Source: JANXQG01 sp963775975
GTDB taxonomy: Bacteria; Planctomycetota; Planctomycetia; Pirellulales; Thermoguttaceae
Length of the DNA: 64,000 nt
Assembly (NCBI GenBank): GCA_963775975.1
Contig: CAVZKX010000001.1
Location: 992,001-1,056,000 of the forward strand
Reading direction: 5' to 3'
The position numbers were made by a program, and so were the translations under genes. Positions 36,281 to 44,623 of this stretch are shown in pieces. Below the pieces are notes generated by a model. It did not search any database. It had not been told where the DNA came from and saw only the letters and a program-made list of their open reading frames with translations. Numbering within the stretch: the stretch's first letter is position 1; each line of letters begins with the position of its first letter.

Positions 36281-36571
36281 TCACATCTGCATGCTAAGCG
36301 CCGCAATTGCTAAACCTGCTAACAGCAGTAGCACGAATGCCGCAACGGTGGAAATCCCGATGGCGATATCGCTCTTTCGGAAATCTTTCCTCAACAATAG
36401 CACCATTCCAAGTAGGAAACTCACGCCAGAAAATGCGAGCATTCCGAACCTGGCGGCTTCGTCCCACGATCGGAAGAACGTCGCATGCGGTCTCCGCATG
36501 AAGATCGCAGCAAATACTAAGGACGCAGCTACTAGTGTTACGATGTGAAGAATTAGTAGAAGTTTTCTCAT
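36281..36571 (-). CDS. Small membrane protein (96 aa)
   Basis: MRKLLLILHIVTLVAASLVF opens the first of three hydrophobic segments; the others are about residues 44-62 (FGMLAFSGVSFLLGMVLLL) and 70-93 (AIGISTVAAFVLLLLAGLAI), separated by short basic loops (FMRRPHATFF, RKDFRKSD). No family is recognised. The upstream extension of the frame to 36703 reads through a CGCAAAG-type repeat and looks non-coding, so I start at ATG 36571. Confidence 0.6.
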   Translation of the reverse strand: MRKLLLILHIVTLVAASLVFAAIFMRRPHATFFRSWDEAARFGMLAFSGVSFLLGMVLLLRKDFRKSDIAIGISTVAAFVLLLLAGLAIAALSMQM

Positions 36572-36636
36572 GATGACAGGATCAAGCCAAAAGTATTCTT
36601 GAAGCTGCCTACTCATCGTACCATTCGATTGCCTCA

Positions 36637-36785
36637 CGCAAAGTCGCCAAGCTCGCAAAGACGGCAAAGGATGACAGGAACATGGCTGACAGGAATATGC
36701 CACCGAGGGAGGAGCCGTTTCCTCATTTTTTTAACAATCACTTTTCTGTCCTTTCCTTTGCGAGCTTTGCGCCTTTGCGCGAGCA
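36637..36785. repeat. Inverted CGCAAAG-type arrays
   Basis: CGCAAAG-type units on the + strand around 36637-36676 are matched by CTTTGCG-type units at about 36751-36783 in the opposite orientation. Spacing is 7-10 bp, less regular than the true heptamer arrays. No gene occupies this stretch. Confidence 0.5.
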
Positions 36786-36947
36786 TTTGCCGAGTCTGTC
36801 AGCCCGCTCGCGAAACGCGCCTCAAAGCGCCTCAATTCGTCTCACAGATGCGGTTTTCCCGCGGAAATCGTGGGTTTTGCCGAGTCGCCGAAAGTCTCAA
36901 ACGATGCCAAAACGATGCAAAACAGCGTCAAACCAGTCTCAAAAGTC

Positions 36948-37193
36948 TCAGTTTTGAGACTCCGCACGCAAGCGGTCGCGGTCGGCAATTCGCCGCAGCG
37001 CCACGGCCTGGGCGGTCGCGAAGATTGCCAGCACCGCCGAGGACGGTTCCGGGACGGAGGTTGTCGAGTTGTCGCCGGCGATGGCTGGAGCCGGCACGAC
37101 CGGCGCCGCGGCAAACAAGGAGGGATTGCCGACCGTCAAGCTCGTCACGTCGGCGGACGCTGGAAGCTCTCTGAATTGGAAAAACCCGCGAAG
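36948..37193 (-). pseudogene. Orphan PEP-CTERM protein tail
   Basis: An open stretch with no start ends in a PEP-CTERM-like signal: ASADVTSLTVGNPSLFAAAP, then SVPEPSSAVLAIFA, a short hydrophobic run and RRIADRDR. The SLTVGNPSLFA segment matches the region before the sorting signal of the giant protein in locus B. The hydrophobic part is short and charged residues follow early, so it is probably a degraded fragment of a third giant gene. GTCTCAAAA/TTTTGAGAC arms (36936-36960) overlap its stop. Confidence 0.6.
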
Positions 37194-37259
37194 TCAAACC
37201 CACGAGAAAAAACCGGGCCGAAACACGAAGAAAGTTGCCTCGGCCGTGGCTATGCTTTT

Positions 37260-38003
37260 CTACTTCATAGAGATCGTACGGGCCAGCGGATTAATCACAT
37301 GCTCGATGACGTGGCTGTCCAGCATGTCTTCACAGATGGTGCGCAGATGTTGAACGGTCTCGACGTATGTTCGTTCGGCGGCCAGGCTTCCATATTGCCG
37401 CGCCGTTACATAGACGCTCAACTGGTCCTCGGGAAAGTCGCCCGTGCGGACCTGGTAGGCATTGGTGCGGGTTTCCATGCTGACGCGAAATTGGACGCGG
37501 CACTCTTCGTCCAGCGCGATCGTGATCGACGGCTCGCAGTTGATTACCGAGGAGCCTGGAACTTCCAGGATGCGCTCCAGCGCCGTGCCGATGCCGAGTG
37601 CTTCGGCGATCAGTTCGTTATGGTTGCCGCGATAGGTGAAATCGAACCCGTAAAGCAGATCGAGCGCCTCGCAGTCCAGCGGGCTGACGGAAAGCATGTA
37701 CGGCGCCAAGTCGAGGACCAGTTCGTGCTGCTTCATAGCGTCGTCAACCGACGTCGGATTGACGAACCCGGAACAGACGCGGCGCGGCTCGATTGTACTC
37801 CAGCGGTAGTTACCTCCGTCTTTGTCCTCCTCGAGGATAAAATCACCCCTGTCGCGCGAGTAGAAGTTCCTCATCGTGGGGAAGGTCTTTTGCACGCGCT
37901 CGAAGAAATGGAGCACGGTCTCCCGGCTGGCCGGCAGATCCATTTCCGTGCTGAGATTCATGTTGACGTAGAAGTCATCGCTCAACGAGCCGTAGCGATT
38001 CAT
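37260..38003 (-). CDS. Conserved planctomycete hypothetical protein
   Basis: 247 residues beginning MNRYGSLSDDFYVNMNLSTE. No signal peptide or membrane segment is visible. Distinctive blocks are MRNFYSRDRGDFILEEDKDG, YMLSVSPLDCEALDLLYGFD and YRGNHNELIAEALGIG. The sequence looks like a compact alpha/beta cytoplasmic protein and I recall close relatives in other planctomycetes annotated only as hypothetical. ATG 38003 is chosen over 38027 because the extra eight residues look non-coding and AAGGAACC lies upstream. It stands alone between the orphan PEP-CTERM tail and ogt. Confidence 0.7.
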   Translation of the reverse strand: MNRYGSLSDDFYVNMNLSTEMDLPASRETVLHFFERVQKTFPTMRNFYSRDRGDFILEEDKDGGNYRWSTIEPRRVCSGFVNPTSVDDAMKQHELVLDLAPYMLSVSPLDCEALDLLYGFDFTYRGNHNELIAEALGIGTALERILEVPGSSVINCEPSITIALDEECRVQFRVSMETRTNAYQVRTGDFPEDQLSVYVTARQYGSLAAERTYVETVQHLRTICEDMLDSHVIEHVINPLARTISMK

Positions 38004-38176
38004 CCAACCGGTTCCTTTCCACCGCAAGGCCTAGCAATCGGCGGCGCAGATCCGCTGCCAGGTTGTCGCCCCGCCGCACAGTAGTATAGAATCTAGGTGC
38101 GGAGGATGAAAGTCTACCATTTTCCTGCACTGGTGGTTTTACACTTTGTCATAAACGGAGTAGTGGGGCGATCGCG

Positions 38177-38713
38177 ATGAAAGATATTGAGGACAAAACA
38201 CTTTTGGTCTTCCCGAGCCAGCTAGGCTGGATTGCGGTCCTATGCAACGCATCAGCCGCCGGGCAATTGACGTTCGGCCATTCGTCGGCGGCCGCGGCAA
38301 CGATAGTGATTGGCGGCGACTTGACGCCGGCTCGCAAGCTATTGCCCTGGCAGAGCGAATTGGTCGAGTTGATGAAGGCCTATGCCGAAGGCGATCCGGT
38401 AGATTTAAGTCGAATTCCCATCGATCTCGGCCGCGTAAGCCGCTTCCGGGCACAGGTTCTCAATACATGCCGCAAAATACCCTATGGCGGAACGGTTAGC
38501 TATGGAGAATTGGCGGAAATGGTCGGCGCGGCAGGCGCGGCGAGGGCGGTAGGGACCTGCATGGCCCGAAATCCGCTTCCGTTGATTGTGCCTTGCCATC
38601 GAGTAACTCGTGCAGGGGGTGAGATTGGCCCGTATTCGGCTGCCGGGGGAACGAAAACGAAGAATCGCTTACTGGCAATGGAGGCGCTGTACGCCGCCGC
38701 GTCGTGCGTTTAA
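38177..38713 (+). CDS. ogt: Methylated-DNA-protein cysteine methyltransferase
   Basis: 178 residues; removes O6-alkyl groups from guanine by irreversible transfer to its own cysteine. The C-terminal domain has FRAQVLNTCRKIPYGGTVSY, the helix GELAEMVGAAGAARAVGTCM, and the active-site block NPLPLIVPCHRVTRAGG containing P-C-H-R. The N-terminal domain is short and divergent. Length fits Ogt-type proteins. It is a single gene with no clear operon partner. Confidence 0.92.
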   Translation: MKDIEDKTLLVFPSQLGWIAVLCNASAAGQLTFGHSSAAAATIVIGGDLTPARKLLPWQSELVELMKAYAEGDPVDLSRIPIDLGRVSRFRAQVLNTCRKIPYGGTVSYGELAEMVGAAGAARAVGTCMARNPLPLIVPCHRVTRAGGEIGPYSAAGGTKTKNRLLAMEALYAAASCV

Positions 38714-38801
38714 TCGTTGAATCGCGGCTCAGAGGAGCAGACGTTGGTTGGCGTTAACGACGTGTAGTTCGTATTTATGGCGAGAAAGAAATCCGCTTTG
38801 A

Positions 38802-39137
38802 TTGCTCGACAATTTGGCCCCGGTTGGGCTAGACTATGAGAAGAGGTTCGGTATACTTGCGCCTCCTGCCAATTTAACCGACGACACATTTGGTAAAGCT
38901 GTGCCTCAGACGGTTCTCGAACGAGTATCTCAACCAAGCGTGAACGCAATGGTTCCAGACGCCTGCGATGTGGAAAGTTATACGGATGGAACGGTCTTGG
39001 TGCGCGTTCATTCATGCGACTCCCGCGGCCGCAATCTGCCCGATGCCGTGTTTACTTTTCGCTTCGGCGATCCGCAGTACGGCTTTTGGGCCGCACGTGC
39101 GGTTCCGGCCAATCAATCGACGGCGAGCGCACGCTGA
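38802..39137 (+). CDS. Hypothetical protein, uncertain
   Basis: A frame of about 111 codons. Segments such as YEKRFGILAPPANLTDD and RNLPDAVFTFRFGDPQYGFW read like protein sequence, but no family is recognised, and the only early start is a TTG inside another possible frame beginning MARKKSALIARQFG at 38777. The ATG at 38777 followed by an indel is an alternative 5' end. It lies between ogt and the convergent 462-residue protein. Confidence 0.35.
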   Translation: MLDNLAPVGLDYEKRFGILAPPANLTDDTFGKAVPQTVLERVSQPSVNAMVPDACDVESYTDGTVLVRVHSCDSRGRNLPDAVFTFRFGDPQYGFWAARAVPANQSTASAR

Positions 39138-39155
39138 ACTACGCGTTTGCAAGTT

Positions 39156-40541
39156 CTACGCTTGGATCGGCTCGGCAATTTCTCGTGCGCCCCGCGGGTC
39201 GGTGGCGCGGATGATTTCGTTGATTCCGGTCTGATTAAATCCTTTGTACCCGTCGTCGCGCTGCAGGATCTCAAGGTGCGATCCGAGCGCTCCGTGGTCG
39301 CGAAATCGATCGGCTTGCTCTTTCGTTATCGCGCCCAGTGTCAGGGCGGCATCCGCCCGGCGCGATTCGACTTTCCACGGCTCGGCCTCGGTAAAGGCCT
39401 GCTTGAGAAAAGAGAAATCGGTGAATGGCGACATGACGCGAAATCCGGCTTGCTCGATCTGCTTCCGCGCGGCTTCAAAGTCGAAGCGGCATTCCAGGTG
39501 ATGCATGCCTGCCTCAAGAAACGCCTCGCCATGCAAAAGGCACCATAAGCCAACCGTCCCGAACTCGGGCCGGCGCGGAAGCGTTGCATGAGCGAAATCA
39601 TCCACAACCTCGTCCGCGGACAGGTCAACGTCAGCAAAGATCACAACCTGGCTTTCCTCTTGCTCAAGCACTTGCGCTCCCCAGCCCGCGGCACGGCCGG
39701 CATAGAATCGTTCACGGCAATCGAAGGCCAACAACTCCAGAATGGCGATCAGCCGGCAAAAATGCTCGCGGCCGCTGCGATAGGTGTGATGATCGTGGTT
39801 TGCCCAGCCTAGGCCAAGAGCGTCCTGGCGCGACTTTTGGAATTGGGCGGCGCGGTTGCGGCCGGTCCAATAATACCGCTCCGCTGCGAAAAAAAGGTCG
39901 GAGGCGCGACCAGTGCCGACCGCAGCGACCGCGGCTTCTACCAACTCCCGTGCGGCGGCAAAGCCCTGCTCCGCATCCTCAAAAAGTCGCGGTCGGCGCT
40001 GGAACGCTTCGCCGAAATGAATCACGGCATCGATCTGGTCTTCACTCTGATCCTTCAATTCCCAGCCGCGGTATCCATGACGCTCGACTGCCCAATACTC
40101 CGCGCCGTCTTGGGCCGCGACGCGGGCCTTCCGCAGTGGCCGAAGCGGTCGCCCTTCAATCGTCGCATGATTTTCCAGTCCCTGCGCGGCGAGAAAATCG
40201 GCCACTGACTCGACGCGGATCGCCAAACGAGAGCAGCGCTGGTCATGCAACATCACGTCGGGAAAAAGCCCCGCGGGATGCCGCCAAGTCATGTCGGCCT
40301 CGCGGCGCACGAACCCAGCTTGCTCCAGCCGCGCTTGCAAGCTACCATCGGCCGGCAAAGCGATATGGTCAACCCAATCGATGAGCCGCGTGCCGCTCTC
40401 ATTGCTCAAGCGATCGGCGAATCGGGCAAGGTCTCGGCTGTCGTTCACAAACTTGGTTAGCGTTTCATGCACCAGCGCGGCCGCTTCCGGCTGCGGCTGC
40501 CATAGAAATGATTGCAGGTTTTGGTCAGTTGATGTTGTCAT
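39156..40541 (-). CDS. Conserved hypothetical protein, possible VOC-type metalloenzyme, in a lysine-catabolism-like divergon
   Basis: 461 residues starting MTTSTDQNLQSFLW; ATG 40541 is preferred over 40565. No signal peptide. Two stretches resemble the beginnings of VOC-fold modules: LIDWVDHIALPADGSLQARL near residue 60 and MHHLECRFDFEAARKQIEQA near residue 340, each with a His that could bind metal. The C-terminus, GYKGFNQTGINEIIRATDPR, is distinctive. It is transcribed divergently, 57 bp from a saccharopine-dehydrogenase-like gene that overlaps an ALDH7 gene. A role in degradation of 2-aminoadipate or 2-oxoadipate is inferred from context only. Confidence 0.6.
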   Translation of the reverse strand: MTTSTDQNLQSFLWQPQPEAAALVHETLTKFVNDSRDLARFADRLSNESGTRLIDWVDHIALPADGSLQARLEQAGFVRREADMTWRHPAGLFPDVMLHDQRCSRLAIRVESVADFLAAQGLENHATIEGRPLRPLRKARVAAQDGAEYWAVERHGYRGWELKDQSEDQIDAVIHFGEAFQRRPRLFEDAEQGFAAARELVEAAVAAVGTGRASDLFFAAERYYWTGRNRAAQFQKSRQDALGLGWANHDHHTYRSGREHFCRLIAILELLAFDCRERFYAGRAAGWGAQVLEQEESQVVIFADVDLSADEVVDDFAHATLPRRPEFGTVGLWCLLHGEAFLEAGMHHLECRFDFEAARKQIEQAGFRVMSPFTDFSFLKQAFTEAEPWKVESRRADAALTLGAITKEQADRFRDHGALGSHLEILQRDDGYKGFNQTGINEIIRATDPRGAREIAEPIQA

Positions 40542-40550
40542 GCTATGATT

Positions 40551-40578
40551 TTGACAGAAAACCAATTACAATTATAGA
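40551..40578 (+). promoter_or_regulatory. Sigma-70-type promoter for the saccharopine-dehydrogenase-like gene
   Basis: TTGACA 40551-40556 and TATAGA 40573-40578 are separated by 16 bases. The predicted start is about 13 bases before ATG 40598. The -35 box is only 10 bp from the start of the divergent gene. Confidence 0.55.
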
Positions 40579-40597
40579 GTAACTTGCGATGGTGGCC

Positions 40598-41791
40598 ATG
40601 CATAAAATACTTCTTCTCGGCGCGGGCAAAATCGGCGAAATGATTGCCACGCTGCTTACGGCGACGGGCGACTATGAGCTTCGCGTGGGCGATATTGACT
40701 CGCTCGCCTTGGAACGTCTGCGGCGGTCGGTCGACGTGCCGACGATGTTGTTGGATGCGGACGATCCAGCCGGCCTCAGTGCCGCGATCGAAGGCTGCCA
40801 AAGTGTGATTTCTGCCCTCTCGTTCCGCTCGAATCGGGCCGTTGCCCAGGCTGCGCTCGCCACTGGAGCAAGCTACTTCGACCTGACAGAAGACATTGAA
40901 ACGGCCGCAGCCATTCGGGAATTCGCAGCCATGGCCCGGCCGGGACAGATCTTCATGCCCCAATGCGGCTTGGCGCCGGGCTTCATTTCGGTGCTCGCCA
41001 ACGACCTCACTCGCAAGTTCGAGACGTTGGACGCGGTCCACATGCGCGTCGGCGCGCTGCCGGAATTCCCCTCCAACGCGCTGAATTACAATCTCACCTG
41101 GTCTACGGACGGTTTGATCAACGAATACTGCAATCCGTGCCAGGCAATCCACGAAGGCCGCATGATTGATGCTTTGCCTTTGGACGGCCTTGAATCGTTT
41201 TCGCTGGACGGCGTACATTACGAAGCATTTAATACCTCCGGCGGCTTGGGCACGCTTTGCGAAACGCTGTCGGGCAAGGTCCGCGAGCTCAATTATCGGA
41301 CAGTCCGCTATCGAGGCCACCGCGATTTGATGGCGTTTTTGCTGCAAGACCTGCGAATGGGTGAGCGGCGCGAGATGCTCAAAGAGATATTGGAGCGCGC
41401 AGTGCCGATCACGCTTCAGGATGTAGTTGTCATATTCTGCAACGTCACCGGCCAGCAGGAGGGCCGCTTCACGCAATGGAGCGACGCGCGGAAGATCTAC
41501 AGCCAATCGATTGGCGGCCGCACGTGGAGCGCGATCCAGGTGACGACTGCCGCTGGAGTCTGCGCGGCGCTCGATATGCACGTGGCGGGCTGCCTGCCGC
41601 CGAGCGGTTTCGTCAGGCAGGAACAGATCGACTTCACGCTATTTGTTCACAATCGCTTCGGTCGCTACTACGACGGGCGGATAACCACTCGGTACAGCGC
41701 GGCAATCCGCGGTCCCGGCGCACAGGGACGGATCGGTGAAGGGGAAGCATCGCATGACCAGCCCGATACGCTCGATTCTCGATCGGCTTGA
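40598..41791 (+). CDS. Saccharopine dehydrogenase-like / lysine dehydrogenase family protein
   Basis: About 397 residues. KILLLGAGKIGEMIATLL is the Rossmann NAD(P)-binding start, VISALSFRSNRAVAQAALAT and QCGLAPGFISVLANDLTRKF are typical of the saccharopine dehydrogenase superfamily, and ALNYNLTWSTDGLINEYCNP belongs to its C-terminal domain. Bacterial members include lysine 6-dehydrogenases that yield aminoadipate semialdehyde, which fits the ALDH7 gene overlapping its 3' end. I choose ATG 40598 (MHKILLLG) over 40589. The last 20 residues after NRFGRYY look unusual and overlap the next gene by 38 bp. Confidence 0.82.
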   Translation: MHKILLLGAGKIGEMIATLLTATGDYELRVGDIDSLALERLRRSVDVPTMLLDADDPAGLSAAIEGCQSVISALSFRSNRAVAQAALATGASYFDLTEDIETAAAIREFAAMARPGQIFMPQCGLAPGFISVLANDLTRKFETLDAVHMRVGALPEFPSNALNYNLTWSTDGLINEYCNPCQAIHEGRMIDALPLDGLESFSLDGVHYEAFNTSGGLGTLCETLSGKVRELNYRTVRYRGHRDLMAFLLQDLRMGERREMLKEILERAVPITLQDVVVIFCNVTGQQEGRFTQWSDARKIYSQSIGGRTWSAIQVTTAAGVCAALDMHVAGCLPPSGFVRQEQIDFTLFVHNRFGRYYDGRITTRYSAAIRGPGAQGRIGEGEASHDQPDTLDSRSA

Positions 41792-43292
41792 TATCCCGCC
41801 AGCCCCGGCGGCGGTCGCGATCGGAGGCCAATGGCGTTCCGGCCACGGCGGCTCGCTGGAAGTCCATTCGCCAATCGATGGCTCGCTTCTGGCCGCGTTT
41901 CCCGCCGCCGATAAGTCCGATTCGGCCGGCGTCGTGCAAGCGGCCGCGGAGGCATTTTCCTGTTGGAGGATGGTGCCTGCTCCGCGGCGCGGCGAATTGG
42001 TCCGCCGGCTAGGCGACGAGTTTCGTCGCCGCAAATCCGATCTGGCCGCGCTGATTAGCTGGGAAGTCGGAAAGATCACCCAGGAAGCGCTGGGCGAAGT
42101 CCAGGAAGTGATCGACGTCTGCGAATTCGCCGTCGGACTCAGCCGGCAACTTTATGGATTGACCATCGCCAGCGAGCGGCCGCGGCACCGTCTGATGGAA
42201 CAATGGCATCCACTGGGACCGATCGGCGTGATTTCGGCGTTCAATTTTCCGGTTGCCGTCTGGGCGTGGAACGCCATGCTGGCGTTGGTCTGCGGCGACG
42301 CCGTAGTCTGGAAGCCGTCGGAGAAGGCCCCGCTCTCCGCGATGGCGTGCCATGCGATCGCAGCGGGCGTGATGGAGGAAATGCCCGACGCACCGCGTGG
42401 GCTACTGGGCCTCGTCATAGGCCGAAGCGACGTGGGTCAGGCTCTTGCCGATTGCGAAACATTGCCGCTGATTTCGGCGACGGGATCCGTGCGTATGGGC
42501 CGCTCCGTGGCGCAAACGGCCGCGGCTCGATTGGGCCGGACGTTGCTCGAACTTGGCGGCAACAACGCCATGATCGTCGCGCCAAGTGCCAATCTGGAAT
42601 TGGCCGTGCGATCAATTGTTTTTTCCGCCGTCGGCACAGCCGGCCAGCGCTGCACGACGCTCCGCCGCTTGATCGTCCACGAGAGCATTGCCGCCGAGAC
42701 GTTTCGCCGCCTGCTAGACATCTACCCGCGGTTGCCTATCGGCAATCCGCTGGATGACGGCGTGCTCATCGGTCCCTTGATCGATCGCGCGGCGGCCGAC
42801 GCGATGGATGCGGCGCTGGACCAGGCGCGGCGGCAGGGCGGCACGGTTCACGGCGGCCGCCGCGTGACGGACGGCGTCCCGCGCGGAGGCGCTTACGTCC
42901 GCCCGGCCATCGTCGAGATTTCTCCATCGGCCCCAATCGTTCAGGAAGAAACGTTTGCGCCGATTCTTTATTTCATGACGTTTCGCGACACGGACGAGGC
43001 GATTGCAATCAACAATTCCGTCTCCCAGGGGCTGGCTTCAGCGATCTTCACACAGGACGTGGGGGAAGCCGAGCTTTTTTGTTCGCCGGCCGGTTCGGAC
43101 TGCGGCATAGCAAATGTGAACATCGGCACCAGCGGCGCGGAAATTGGCGGCGCGTTCGGCGGCGAGAAGGCAACCGGCGGCGGTCGCGAGTCGGGTTCCG
43201 ACGCCTGGAAAGCCTACATGCGCCGCGCGACGAACACGGTCAACTACTCCGGCGACTTGCCACTGGCGCAAGGCATTCGATTTGAGTGGTGA
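41754..43292 (+). CDS. ALDH7-type L-aminoadipate-semialdehyde dehydrogenase
   Basis: 512 residues with the full aldehyde dehydrogenase layout: cofactor region (GPIGVISAFNFPVAVWAWNA, WKPSEKAPL, SATGSVRMG), general base Glu in LLELGGNNAMI and catalytic Cys in GTAGQRCTTLRRL. The C-terminal GGRESGSDAWKAYMRRATNT followed by LPLAQGI is the signature of family 7, whose members oxidise 2-aminoadipate 6-semialdehyde to 2-aminoadipate in lysine breakdown. Start ATG 41754 (MTSPIRS) lies inside the preceding gene, suggesting coupled translation. The frame is intact. Confidence 0.92.
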   Translation: MTSPIRSILDRLDIPPAPAAVAIGGQWRSGHGGSLEVHSPIDGSLLAAFPAADKSDSAGVVQAAAEAFSCWRMVPAPRRGELVRRLGDEFRRRKSDLAALISWEVGKITQEALGEVQEVIDVCEFAVGLSRQLYGLTIASERPRHRLMEQWHPLGPIGVISAFNFPVAVWAWNAMLALVCGDAVVWKPSEKAPLSAMACHAIAAGVMEEMPDAPRGLLGLVIGRSDVGQALADCETLPLISATGSVRMGRSVAQTAAARLGRTLLELGGNNAMIVAPSANLELAVRSIVFSAVGTAGQRCTTLRRLIVHESIAAETFRRLLDIYPRLPIGNPLDDGVLIGPLIDRAAADAMDAALDQARRQGGTVHGGRRVTDGVPRGGAYVRPAIVEISPSAPIVQEETFAPILYFMTFRDTDEAIAINNSVSQGLASAIFTQDVGEAELFCSPAGSDCGIANVNIGTSGAEIGGAFGGEKATGGGRESGSDAWKAYMRRATNTVNYSGDLPLAQGIRFEW

Positions 43293-43493
43293 TCAAATCA
43301 CTGAATCGTGCCCTTTGCGGAATCGCCGATACGGAATCGCCGCCAGGGCGATGGCCACGACCGCTGCCTGGAGCCGCCGGTCGTTCAATCGCGCGGCGGC
43401 GGACAGGTCGTGCAGGAAGTCCGCGACATGCGACAATACTCGATCGTGAATTTGTCCCGTGCTAGTTTTGGCGTCGGTTTCGCTCGCGGTCAT
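43293..43493 (-). CDS. Small hypothetical protein (66 aa), uncertain
   Basis: MTASETDAKTSTGQIHDRVL, then a helical stretch with a moderately hydrophobic segment (LQAAVVAIALAAI) and a basic end (RRFRKGHD). It ends just past the ALDH7 stop, convergent with it. No family recognised; support rests on plausible composition only. Confidence 0.35.
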   Translation of the reverse strand: MTASETDAKTSTGQIHDRVLSHVADFLHDLSAAARLNDRRLQAAVVAIALAAIPYRRFRKGHDSVI

Positions 43494-43555
43494 TTGAGTT
43501 GACGGCAATGCGCTGCCAATCAGCCGATTGTTTGCGGATGGCGCTATCGCGCCAA

Positions 43556-44623
43556 TTAGAGGCGGCGATGGCTCCTGCGCGGCGCAAAGGTAGTTTTCCC
43601 GTCGCCGGCCGGCGGCGCAAAATCGCGCAAGGTTGAGGCCGAAGGAATGCCGCCGCTATCTGGTCGCAGGTTCGGCATCGGCCAGACGGTCGCCGGATGG
43701 AACTTCAAGTCGGCGGGCGGATCCTCTGGCGCCGGTCCGTCCCCGTACGACAGCACGGGCGAGACCGCCACGTCGAACGCCTGCGACGAGCCGCGCAATC
43801 CATCGAGTTTCACCGCCGGCAAGGCGCCAGTCGCGCCGGACAACGGCCGAAGAGCCGCGTCACCTCCAGCGTTCGACGCGCCGTCGCCCGACGTCGCAGC
43901 GGAGGCAAGCAGAGTCATTGTCGGCTGATTCGATATCGGCGTGAGGTCCACCAGTCCGCCCTCGTCGGCGGCATGGGCGCTCAGCAGGTCGGGCGAAAGC
44001 AGGAGCTGAACAGGCTTTTTTGCGGGCAACTGATCAGCACCGGAACTGCTCCACGAAGAAGACGGATTGTTTTGATAGCCGGAATCGCTGCCGCTATTGC
44101 CCGATCCGGAGGGGCCAACGTCGACCCAACCACTCTGGTCGCCACAGTTGGCGCTCGACGCGGCGGCCGGCGCGGACGCGGCAGTGCCGACGGCAGGCGA
44201 TATCGCCGTGCTGGCGGCGGCCGGTGCTGCCACCTGCGTCGTCGTTACGCTTCCGGCGCTCGGTACGGCCTTCGGCCACGCCGCCGCGCTGACGGCGGTC
44301 GATGCATTGGTCGGCCAGGCCGTCGTGTTGTCGATAGCCGGTGCGGCCGTCGGCCAAAGCGCCGCGTTGTCGACGGCTGATGTCGCAATTGGCCAAGTCG
44401 CCGTGTTGTAGCTAGCCGGCGTTGGAGTTGGCGCTACCGTCGGCCACGTCGTCGCATAGTCAACGGCCGATGCGGCTGTCGGCCAGTCCGGCGTGCCGGC
44501 GACGACCGACAGCAGCCAGCGATATTCCAGTTGCTCCATCGTCAAGCGACGATGCCTGCCGTCCCGCGGCAGCGTCATCCGCCGTGGATGGATCTTCACG
44601 ATGACGAGGTGGTTACCGCTCAT
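43556..44623 (-). CDS. Secreted protein with LE-x-R-x-LLS leader and W-P-T repeats
   Basis: 355 residues. Near the N-terminus, RRLTMEQLEYRWLLSVVAG matches the planctomycete L-E-x-R-x-L-L-S leader seen on many exported proteins. Then come about six tandem 13- to 17-residue units starting with W-P-(T/I/K): WPTAASAVDYATT, WPIATSAVDNAAL, WPTAAPAIDNTTA, WPTNASTAVSAAA and WPKAVPSAGS. The rest is low-complexity Ser/Gly/Ala/Pro-rich. The start ATG 44623 overlaps the kinase stop as ATGA. Function unknown; the operon suggests an envelope protein made together with the kinase. Confidence 0.65.
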   Translation of the reverse strand: MSGNHLVIVKIHPRRMTLPRDGRHRRLTMEQLEYRWLLSVVAGTPDWPTAASAVDYATTWPTVAPTPTPASYNTATWPIATSAVDNAALWPTAAPAIDNTTAWPTNASTAVSAAAWPKAVPSAGSVTTTQVAAPAAASTAISPAVGTAASAPAAASSANCGDQSGWVDVGPSGSGNSGSDSGYQNNPSSSWSSSGADQLPAKKPVQLLLSPDLLSAHAADEGGLVDLTPISNQPTMTLLASAATSGDGASNAGGDAALRPLSGATGALPAVKLDGLRGSSQAFDVAVSPVLSYGDGPAPEDPPADLKFHPATVWPMPNLRPDSGGIPSASTLRDFAPPAGDGKTTFAPRRSHRRL

